A stretch of 64,000 bases of DNA from Rhizobium acidisoli. Lineage in GTDB: Bacteria; Pseudomonadota; Alphaproteobacteria; Rhizobiales; Rhizobiaceae. The translations under genes were made by a program, and so were the position numbers. Under the pieces are notes generated by a model. It was not told the DNA's origin and did not search any database. It saw nothing but the letters and a program-made list of their open reading frames with translations. Each line of letters starts with the position of its first letter. Within the stretch, counting starts at the first letter, position 1. This document shows, one piece after another, positions 20,291-27,915 of this stretch. The stretch covers positions 2,976,001-3,040,000 of the forward strand of contig NZ_CP034998.1 in NCBI RefSeq assembly GCF_002531755.2, given 5' to 3'.

Positions 20291-21211
20291 ATGGCCGTAA
20301 ATATCCCGGCTGCCGATTGGGCGGCAGACGTAGTCGATTTCCTGTCCCGAAACATCCCGCGCGGCGACGGGGAAGAGGGCTGGGACCATATGTTCCTTAC
20401 GGCCTATCAGATCGGTTGCGAAGCTCTGGTGGCACTTGGTCAAGCGGATGAAACCCGCTGGGGCGCACTCCCACGTAAGAATGCTCAACTACCTCTCGAA
20501 CTGCCACGCTGGGACGACCTTTGCGTCTCTGTGCTTCGACTGGCGGCACAACAGAGGCTGCTATCTTATCGCCGGCCTGATGGCAGTATGCCTCTATCGA
20601 CGGGCGGCTTTCTCATTTACCGGATAAGCGCACCACCTCCGCCTCCGCCGAATATCGCGGCTGCAAACGGTCTTGGTCCCGCGTTCGCAACACCCGAGGT
20701 CTTGTCTGTCATTCGGGTATTGGGGCTGCTGGCCGAAGGCCGTTGGACGGAGATTGCTGAAACCGTGTTCTGGCGGGACTGGCCAGAGGAATGGGAAATG
20801 AGTTTCATCTCCGATCCCCGTTTCTCTGATGCGTTGGAGCAAGCTCTTGTCAGGATACCGGCTGATATCCGCACCGAAATGGACAAACTGGTCACCATCA
20901 CTGACACGGATGTCACGGCTGCCATGCAGCGACGCGCGGCAGCTGTAGCGGAGGCGCGCGCTAAATATGGACCGAACGCCAACATACATCCACCCGACAC
21001 CCACTCCCAGGCAAGAAGGGGTTTGGAGTTGCTGCGGCGGCACGACCTTGACTGGCTGTTCTTCCGCCGCTGGCGCCTTTCCGATGGTTGGCTCGCACCA
21101 AAAGAAGCGGGCAAAGCGCTGGAAATCTTTCACGACGATCTCGCGATCGCCATGCGGTGCGCCGTCATTAAACGGCTCTATCCGAACTTAACGTTCGCGG
21201 CTGCCAGGTAG
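20291..21211 (+). CDS. Hypothetical protein upstream of AlkD-like gene
   Basis: A 306-residue protein I do not recognise. It is mostly helical in appearance, Trp-rich, with a proline stretch (SAPPPPPPN) near residue 120 and no membrane segment or signal peptide. The ATG at 20291 follows GGAGG at 20276-20280 by ten bases, better than in-frame starts at 20219 or 20273. It lies 13 bases before the AlkD-like gene in the same direction, so the two are probably co-transcribed. Base composition is lower in GC than the flanking genes, hinting at transfer. Confidence 0.65.
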   Translation: MAVNIPAADWAADVVDFLSRNIPRGDGEEGWDHMFLTAYQIGCEALVALGQADETRWGALPRKNAQLPLELPRWDDLCVSVLRLAAQQRLLSYRRPDGSMPLSTGGFLIYRISAPPPPPPNIAAANGLGPAFATPEVLSVIRVLGLLAEGRWTEIAETVFWRDWPEEWEMSFISDPRFSDALEQALVRIPADIRTEMDKLVTITDTDVTAAMQRRAAAVAEARAKYGPNANIHPPDTHSQARRGLELLRRHDLDWLFFRRWRLSDGWLAPKEAGKALEIFHDDLAIAMRCAVIKRLYPNLTFAAAR

Positions 21212-21224
21212 GTGGGGGATCAGC

Positions 21225-22340
21225 ATGCCGGAACCGCTCAAGAACCTGCTGCATCAGGCGCTGGTCGGCGACATGGCCGATCGCATCGCCGCCCATGCGC
21301 CCGCCTTCGACAGGGATCGTTTCATAGCGTTGGCAACGCGCGGTCTTGACGCACTGGAGCTGATGGAACGCTCGGCCCTAATCCGCGACGCGCTGTTTGC
21401 CACGCTTCCCGAAGATTTCCCGCAAGCCACAGCCATCCTGACGGCGAGCCTGCCTGCATCAGGCAGACCGGGGTTGACCGGCTGGATGCTGCTGCCGGTC
21501 AACCAGTTCATCGCCGTCCGCGGCCCCGCTCATTTCGAGCTCGGTCTCGATCTGCTGAAGGCGCTGACGCCGCATTTCACCGCCGAATACGGCATCCGCC
21601 CCTTCATTCACCGCGAGCAGCAGCGGGCGCTCACCATCATTTCCGGCTGGGTCGGTGACCCCGACCGGCATGTGCGCCGGCTGGCGAGCGAGGGAACGCG
21701 GCCGCGCCTGCCCTGGGCGATGCGCCTGCCGCAGTTGGTGAAGGATCCGGCGCCGATCCTGCCAATCCTCACTGCATTGATCGACGATCCGGAGGATTAT
21801 GTGCGCCGCTCCGTCGCCAACAGTCTGAACGACATCGCCAAGGATCATCCGGATCTGGTCGCCACCTTCATCGCCGGCCAGATCGAAAACGCTTCTGAAG
21901 AACGGCGCCGGCTGCTGAAACATGCCTCGCGGACGCTTCTGAAAAAAGGCCACGCGCAGGCGCTCGCCAATTTCGGTTTTGGCGCGGCCGCATCGCTCCA
22001 GTGCGAACTGCGCCTCATCACCGGCGAGGTAATGTTCGGCGATGGGCTGGATTTCGCAATCCGGGTGACAAATGCCGGCAAGGCCGCGCAATCGGTGATG
22101 ATCGACTACGCCATCCATCATATGAAGGCTGACGGCTCGTTATCGCCAAAGGTTTTCAAGTGCAAGACGATCCTGCTTGCGCCCGGGCAGAGCCAGGCGA
22201 TCGAGCGCCGCCACGCCATGCGGCCGATCACGACACGGCGCTATTATCCCGGGCAGCACCGCATCGCCATCCTCGTCAACGGCGCAGAAAGCGCGTCGGA
22301 AAGCTTCATCCTGAAAATGCCGTCGCCCAAGCCGGCCTAG
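21225..22340 (+). CDS. AlkD-like DNA alkylation repair HEAT protein
   Basis: A 371-residue HEAT-repeat protein of the DNA alkylation repair (AlkC/AlkD-like) superfamily, whose glycosylase members flip out bulky alkylated bases. Visible features are paired helices such as PILPILTALIDDPEDYVRRS followed by VANSLNDIAKDHPDLVATF, and the conserved WVGDPDRHVRRLASEGTRPR block typical of the family. A C-terminal beta-type extension from about residue 270 (ITGEVMFGDGLDFAIRVTNA) is also seen in longer family members. Its TAG shares the tetranucleotide CTAG with the stop of the convergent traG relic. Confidence 0.8.
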   Translation: MPEPLKNLLHQALVGDMADRIAAHAPAFDRDRFIALATRGLDALELMERSALIRDALFATLPEDFPQATAILTASLPASGRPGLTGWMLLPVNQFIAVRGPAHFELGLDLLKALTPHFTAEYGIRPFIHREQQRALTIISGWVGDPDRHVRRLASEGTRPRLPWAMRLPQLVKDPAPILPILTALIDDPEDYVRRSVANSLNDIAKDHPDLVATFIAGQIENASEERRRLLKHASRTLLKKGHAQALANFGFGAAASLQCELRLITGEVMFGDGLDFAIRVTNAGKAAQSVMIDYAIHHMKADGSLSPKVFKCKTILLAPGQSQAIERRHAMRPITTRRYYPGQHRIAILVNGAESASESFILKMPSPKPA

Positions 22341-23320
22341 AGCTCGATGCCATCGCGCGGATCGAGCGCGGCTTGGCGCATGGTGTCCCGCAGTTGGCTG
22401 TTGCGGGCGACGTCGTCGTCCCCGTCGTCGACAGGATCGAGCTCGAATTCGTTCTCGATCGGCGCCGTCTTCTCGATCGACTGGATTCGGTTCAATTCTG
22501 GCTGGCGGCGGCGCTCGGATTCGGTCGTGTCTTCGTCATCGGAGCTGGTCGGTGTTGCTGCTGCCGGAAGCTGCTGCGACGCCGGCAAGGAGAGCTTGCT
22601 CCAGTCGTCCGCCGATCCTTGGTCGGATGTGCTGAGCGCGGGCGGCGGCAGGATGCGTTCCTGAAAGCGGCGATCCTCGAAGTATCGCGTCTTCTTCGCC
22701 CGTATCGGCGGCGTACCGGCGACCATGACGATCTCGTCGGCTGGCGGGAGCTGCATGATCTCGCCGGGGGTGAGGAGCGGTCGCGCCGTCTCCGACCGCG
22801 ATACCATCAGATGGCCGAGCCAGGGCGAGAGGCGATGGCCAGCATAGTTCTTCATCGCCTTCATTTCGGTGGCGGTGCCGAGCGCGTCGGATACGCGCTT
22901 AGCGGTCCGCTCGTCGTTGGTGGCGAAGCTCACCCGGACATGGCAGTTGTCGAGGACCGAGTTGTTCGGCCCTATCTCGTCCGGCCGCGCCCAGCGCGCC
23001 GAGCCATAGGTCTCCACATTCTTCGCCTCTCGGGCGCGCCAGACGGACATACCGATCGCGACGGCGATCGTGATGAAGCCGCCGGACGCCGCGATATAGG
23101 CGCCCTCCACGAAAACCTTCGGCGAGTTCGGCCAGCCGCCGAGCTCGAACCAGGCCGGGCCAAGCTGGGGTTGGAAGCCGAGCCTGTAAGCGGTCCAGTG
23201 CGTCGCTGCCCAAGTGGTCAGCAGCACGATCAGGAAGACGATAAGGATCTGGTCCCAAAGAATTTTGTACCCGACACGACTACCTCCCTTCAGATAAAGC
23301 GGAGAAGTCAGGGCAGCCAT
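22337..23320 (-). pseudogene. TraG/VirD4 coupling-protein relic with ATPase core deleted
   Basis: A 327-codon open frame that joins the two ends of a rhizobial TraG (VirD4-type) conjugation coupling protein. Residues 1-115 are the N-terminus: membrane helices, FVEGAYIAASGGFITIAVAI and the YGSARWA motif. At residues 116-119 it jumps to the C-terminal part, NNSVLDNCHVRVSFATNDER through LGTATEMKAMKNYAGHRLSP and GTPPIRAKKTRYFED. The intervening roughly 300-350 residues with Walker A and Walker B are absent, so it cannot act as a transfer ATPase. The deletion kept the reading frame. No tra, trb or vir genes lie nearby. It marks a former conjugative element. Confidence 0.8.
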
Positions 23321-23453
23321 TCAATGGTTTCAAGGCATCGCGATGCGCTGACGCTGAAATGGCGGCATTGGCGTGCATTTGGGATAAGTCGATGTTCTAT
23401 CGGGAGATGCGACAGGCGACCATAGACTAGCGATAACTTGCATATTTCTGAAT

Positions 23454-25294
23454 CTATAAGCGATCCCGATATGCAGGATAGTGCCCCGTTCTTATAGTCT
23501 GACTCAGCCAAGTCTGGGGGTCTTTGTAGCGCGGATCCTCGTTCCATGGATTGGGATCGGCGCGCAACATTTCGGCAATATAGAGTGGCTTGAAAATGGG
23601 ATTGCTGGGATCGGTTCCGCGTCGTCGCTGGACGACAGGCACCCGCGCCTTGACGCGATGAGTCCCCACTCGAATGTTCTGCCAGATCTGCGGTCTGTCC
23701 GTGGGCACAGAGTATGTTGGATAATCCAGCAGAAAGTCCCCTGGATAGGGATCGCGCAGGTTCCCCATCGACAACTGCTTACTCGGCTCTCGCCGTCCGG
23801 GTCCGTAACGGGTCACAACGCGGTCGAAGACGTCCGAGGTGCCGTCGCCAAATATCACGCGCGTCTGACCACCCGACATGCGCTCGGTATCGACAATCCG
23901 CCCCCTTCGATAATGCACATTCGGCAGCCCCATCATCACATGGGTGAGCCAAACATTGTAGGGGGATAGGTTGCGCGTGAAGGGCGTCGGCGTGAGGCCG
24001 TTCAGCACAATTTCGGTACCCGGGCGAAGGCGCTTACGCAGCGTGCGTAAATTGAGCAGCCGCGCCACCTTTACTGGTTTCATCAGCGCAGCAATCTCCA
24101 GGCTGAGCGCGTCGTCAATTGCCGGGCTGACAGCGGCACGTACCGCCAATTGCTCTTCCAGAGACAAGGCCAGAACGAACGCTTCACGCTCGTCTTCGGG
24201 TATCGTAGAAGACTTCCTTCCCGGGAAAGCAATTGCGATGCGCTCGGCGAGTTCCGCTTCAATTGCGTCAAAAATCGATTTGGACGAGTCACTCGGCGGC
24301 GACTCGCTTCCATAATTTTTTGCCAATACTGCAGATACGACCAGTGGCCGAGCCACCAGCAAAGCTCTGATATCAACCGCCCTTCGAAATCAACAATCTC
24401 GTCGCTGTGGAGGACGTTGTTGATCCGCTCCAGGCCCACATCCAATATTGCCTCTAGGCCCGCCTTGGGTGGCCAGAAATATGTCACCATCTCATGCTCA
24501 AAGTCTGCGATGGCATAGTGCATCAGTTCGATCACGCCGCTGTCCCCGCAACCGGAGACCAGAACGCGGCTTTCGGGCGGCAGGTGATCGTAGATGAGGC
24601 GATGCCCACCTTCCCAGTAGCTGTAGTCAGCCAGCTTGAGGGGGTTAGCTTCCGGACCGAAGCCGGTCGCATCGATAAGCAGGTCTACGACAAGGGGCCT
24701 CAGCTTAGCGTCGGTCGGTGCTTGAAGTTGGACGATGACCTTGTCTTCGATCTCCGAGATTGCGCTTGGTTCGACTTCACAGTCACGGATGGTGAAAATC
24801 GGCAATTTGGACGCATAGCGGTCAAACTCCCGCAACCATGCGCCTGCGACATCGCTAGCAACGCCGGCTTCCCATTCGAAGATGGCGGGTTTATCGATAT
24901 GCGCCGCATAAGAAGGGTCGAACCCCTTGCGCAGGTCGCGCGAATTGAGGTTCTGCGAGAGAAAGCGCTGGCTCTTGTCCAGGAACCGATGAAGCAGGCG
25001 GCTCTCCTTTTCGAGGATATAGACGATGACGTCGTGGGCGATCGCGAGCGAGCAAGCCAGCATAATGCCTGAAAACGAACCGCCGACGATCGCGACGACA
25101 TCCCCCTTGCGGACCTTCCGCCGGTGGCCGAGGGCCCAAGCGAGATTCGTGCAGCGGACCTGCTGATGAACGATCGAAATGTTCTGCTGCGAAAATCCGG
25201 TCGCCGAATATACTCTTGCGCGCCCGACCGCCCGCGCCTCGCCAAGCATATCCTCCGCAATGATCTTCAGACGTTTGCGATCTGAAATCGCCAT
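23454..25294 (-). pseudogene. FAD/NAD(P)-binding flavoprotein split by a -1 frameshift
   Basis: Two overlapping frames together make one flavoprotein of about 613 residues. The first part begins at ATG 25294 (MAISDRKRLKIIAEDML, preceded by GGGAG) and carries a Rossmann motif VAIVGGSFSGIMLACSL and the second nucleotide-site region LLIDATGFG and LVSGCGDSGVIE. It runs sensibly to YLQYWQK, where the coding frame shifts -1 at an A6 run (minus strand; T6 at 24316-24321) and continues as NYGSESPPSDSSKSIFDAIE to the stop at 23454. The second part has no separate plausible start. The shift could be a real indel, a sequencing error, or slippage. It lies 126 bases after the HEPN-like gene, same strand. 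Function unknown; the oxidoreductase fold is the only safe statement. Confidence 0.7.
24316..24321 (-). other. A6 homopolymer at frameshift site
   Basis: On the minus strand the sequence reads TTGGCAAAAAATTATGG. Reading TGG CAA AAA then stepping back one base to AAT TAT GGA restores the downstream frame of the flavoprotein. The run A AAA AAT also fits a -1 slippery pattern, so programmed slippage is possible, as is loss of one A from an ancestral A7. Confidence 0.6.
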
Positions 25295-25420
25295 GCGGTC
25301 GCTCCCTTTTTCCAACTCGCCGCTAGCCCGGCTCCGTGCGGCAGATGCACTGAAGATTGTGAGGACGGATTCCTGATCGCAGGTCCAACCCATCAAAATG
25401 CGACTGCGGTTTCGCGCATG

Positions 25421-26059
25421 TCAGTCTATCACCCCGAAAGGCGGTTCGGTGACCGCCATCGGTTGCGTATCGACGCGACCCCAAAAGCGAAGGCCTGCTC
25501 GAACATACCGTTTTACATCGCCAGCCCGAATGCGAATCTGTTCGCTGTCAGGTGATGGTCCAGCGTTGATGTCTACATATTCGCTCGGGTCGTAGATCCA
25601 TAGTTGCGGCGCGACCTTCCGCAATTCATCGCTTGTGCGCCCGTCGCCGTGGCGGACGACATTTGCTACGAAAATTGCCTCCACCAGGTCCTTTCGCATG
25701 TCATCTCGAGCACCATCGACCTGCTTGGCGTCGAGGCACTTATCCAGCAGCTTTTCGAAATCGCCGTGCTGGATCTCGCGCGGGTTTTGAGGCGCGAACA
25801 GATGCAGCGCCCAATGACGCACCTGCCGCTCGAACAAGCCCGATACCACCAGCACGAACGCCTTGGCGGCCTCGTTGCGCGTATGCGCTTGGACTTGCGC
25901 CGCCATGAGATCGAGGTTCTCATTCATCGAATTCGTCACCGCGATTTCTTCTAGTACCGGCTCTGGTAGGTCGGCCAGCACCGGCGCGACGACATTCAGG
26001 TAGAATCGGGAGAGGTTGGCTTGAAATATCCGCGGAAGTTCGATCTTAGGGTCATTCAT
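25421..26059 (-). CDS. HEPN-like protein of the accessory module
   Basis: A 212-residue, largely helical protein. Residues 60-150 look HEPN-like: a helix AFVLVVSGLFERQVRHWAL, a spacer with an acidic helix, and LVEAIFVANVVRHGDGRTSDEL, where Asn133 and His137 with the following Gly resemble the N-x3-HG core of HEPN nucleases and of MAE_28990-type domains. This is a motif-level resemblance only. ATG 26059 follows an AGGA by about seven bases; an in-frame start at 26101 lacks support. It sits between the DUF6236-like gene (upstream) and the flavoprotein (downstream) on the same strand. Confidence 0.55.
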   Translation of the reverse strand: MNDPKIELPRIFQANLSRFYLNVVAPVLADLPEPVLEEIAVTNSMNENLDLMAAQVQAHTRNEAAKAFVLVVSGLFERQVRHWALHLFAPQNPREIQHGDFEKLLDKCLDAKQVDGARDDMRKDLVEAIFVANVVRHGDGRTSDELRKVAPQLWIYDPSEYVDINAGPSPDSEQIRIRAGDVKRYVRAGLRFWGRVDTQPMAVTEPPFGVID

Positions 26060-26137
26060 GAAGGTTTCCTGGGACCCCGGCAAAGCGGGCGTCGTGCCCA
26101 TGCTGTCTCTTTTTTCGAAGCGTCCGACGTGATCGCG

Positions 26138-26296
26138 TCATTTCCGCAAGATCTTCTCCATCGCCTTGCCATTAGCAAGCTCGTCGATCAACTTATCGAG
26201 GTAGCGGATTTCCCTCATCAGCGGGTCGCCGAGATCGAGCGGACGATCTCGGCTGAACGCGCGATCTATGCCGCTGAGCCGGTGCCGCCGGCGCAT
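26138..26296 (-). CDS. Possible small protein in the accessory module
   Basis: A 52-codon frame beginning [14 protein letters not shown] and ending in [20 protein letters not shown]. It is highly charged, with a basic N-terminus and an amphipathic C-terminal helix; the reading frame remains open upstream for about 11 codons ([10 protein letters not shown] before it). It fills most of the 315-base space between the DUF6236-like and HEPN-like genes. It could be a real small protein or the tail of a decayed gene. No family recognised. Confidence 0.35.
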   Translation of the reverse strand: MRRRHRLSGIDRAFSRDRPLDLGDPLMREIRYLDKLIDELANGKAMEKILRK

Positions 26297-26374
26297 GGCG
26301 TCGACATACTGCTCAACTTCGATCGTCTATAATCCCGATGGTCAACTGCGTATTTGTCTTCGCGAACGGACGAA

Positions 26375-27412
26375 TCAGTGGGTTTGCGATAGCGAATACA
26401 TATATGCCATCGGGTGCTTCGTCATTGTCTCGCGCTGCTTGCGATTGAAATTGAATCCGCTGCTGAAGAAATCCGCGACCGCCTTGGCAATGTCCTTCCA
26501 TTCGGAACCGGCGGCTGCGGCTGCGCCAGCGGTCAGGGCCACGGGCAAGCCGAGCCCAGAGGCGAGTGAGGCGCCCGTTACCACCGTCGCGACGACGACC
26601 GGCTTCATCAAAAGATCCAATTTGTTAGCGCCAAGCGCTTCTCGCAGATCCTTGAGGTCGAACTCCATCTTCTCTTTGAATTGCCGATTGAGCTCGTCGC
26701 GTTCGAATTGATCAAGGGCCTTACCCAGCGCAATTGTGTGCGCTTGGACTGCGTCGGCATAAGCATGCCGCATCTTAGTAAAGTCACTCCCGCGGCGTTC
26801 GGACGCCTCGCGCTTTCGCAGCGCGATCAGCCTCTCAATAGGGATGCTCGTCGCGTCGATCAGATCAAGGGTGATCGGAACAACTTCGGCTTCCGTCGCG
26901 GATCGCTTATCCCCGCTTCCGATCATGCCATAGGCCATTAGTCGATCGGTCACGCGCGCGAATTGGGAACCGGCGCACGCGTCCGCGAGCTTAGCCATAA
27001 CAAGCAAGCCTCCTTCCTGCGTGAAGGGATAATCCCCGTTCGGAAGCGGCAGATCGGTGAGACGGTGGCTGCGCATCAGGTCCCAGGTCTGCTCCGAGAG
27101 CTTCTGCGGCCAAATTTCATATGGGTCGCTCGGCTGGTCGACTTGACCGACATAATAGAGGTCAGGCGGAAGTGTCCCGGCCTTCAACGTCGTCTCCATA
27201 TCGATGTGCATCCGCTTCCGCTGCGCGTCGTTCGGCACGATCGAGGCGCCGATCAACTCCCAGGCCTCCGCCATGTCTTGGCGATCCAAATAGTCAGGTC
27301 GGTAATGCTTCATCGGAACGATTGTGTGCAGCTTGTCCCAAAGCAGCAACGACGACTGCATGATTGGGCGGCTGTGAACCTGGGATCGGGGATAGTAGAT
27401 GGCGGATCGCAT
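26375..27412 (-). CDS. DUF6236-like protein of the accessory module
   Basis: A 345-residue protein starting MRSAIYYPRSQVHSRP and continuing SSLLLWDKLHTIVP, a pattern like the N-terminus of DUF6236 proteins. The middle is helical and charged; near the C-terminus there is a hydrophobic stretch, VVVATVVTGASLASGLGLPV followed by ALTAGAAAAA (about residues 280-315), which may insert in a membrane. ATG 27412 has GGAG seven bases upstream; a start at 27460 lies above a palindrome and is less likely. It is first in the minus-strand series leading to the HEPN-like protein and flavoprotein. Function unknown. Confidence 0.55.
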   Translation of the reverse strand: MRSAIYYPRSQVHSRPIMQSSLLLWDKLHTIVPMKHYRPDYLDRQDMAEAWELIGASIVPNDAQRKRMHIDMETTLKAGTLPPDLYYVGQVDQPSDPYEIWPQKLSEQTWDLMRSHRLTDLPLPNGDYPFTQEGGLLVMAKLADACAGSQFARVTDRLMAYGMIGSGDKRSATEAEVVPITLDLIDATSIPIERLIALRKREASERRGSDFTKMRHAYADAVQAHTIALGKALDQFERDELNRQFKEKMEFDLKDLREALGANKLDLLMKPVVVATVVTGASLASGLGLPVALTAGAAAAAGSEWKDIAKAVADFFSSGFNFNRKQRETMTKHPMAYMYSLSQTH

Positions 27413-27433
27413 GGTCGGCTCCGAGCTGGCATC

Positions 27434-27446
27434 GGTACAATGTACC
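27434..27446. promoter_or_regulatory. Palindrome before the DUF6236-like gene
   Basis: GGTAC-AAT-GTACC is a perfect 5-base-arm palindrome lying 22-34 bases upstream of ATG 27412, just before the GGAG ribosome site. The position fits an operator that would block transcription or early elongation of the accessory module. No regulator gene is obvious in the module. Confidence 0.35.
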
Positions 27447-27915
27447 AAGTCGCGCTCCATATAAAGCTGGTAGCAACGCGATATTTTGAAGTTTGTCGTT
27501 GAATCGAAGGGCGGCGTCGGTCGGGATGAACAGAAATTTTCTCAAACCTGAACGTTCACTACCATAACGTTTAACGGACGCAATTGGTCAACTCTGGCCA
27601 TTCGCTGAACCTCGCCTAGCTAGGCTTTCTTGTGCACTGCACTTGACTTTCCGCGCGAACTAGCCCAAATGCAGCCCAGCTTTCACCCTTCCGGCCGCCG
27701 CGTGAGCGTGCCCCTGCTAAAAAATACGGACGCAGGAAGAAGGGACAAAAGCGCATTTCGATAGAGGCCGCACTCCCATCCGCGGCCTGAAGCGCTGGAA
27801 AGCTTTTTCCAACTCACAAGTTCCCACTTCACGCGGGGTTCTTGACGCCAGAATGAAACCGGATCGCATGGTGCGTTCCGGCGATAGTCGTTGTGGCGCC
27901 CCGAAAGGTTTTGCC
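27447..27915. other. Intergenic region between accessory island and rhlE
   Basis: About 470 bases separating divergent genes. It contains AT-rich stretches near 27530-27580 and must hold the rhlE promoter and a long untranslated leader. I see no gene, tRNA or attachment-site repeat. Confidence 0.45.

Noticed and set aside
23454..25396. Two separate overlapping genes instead of one frameshifted flavoprotein
   Set aside because: The downstream frame has no credible start or ribosome site and continues the protein exactly at the A6 run.
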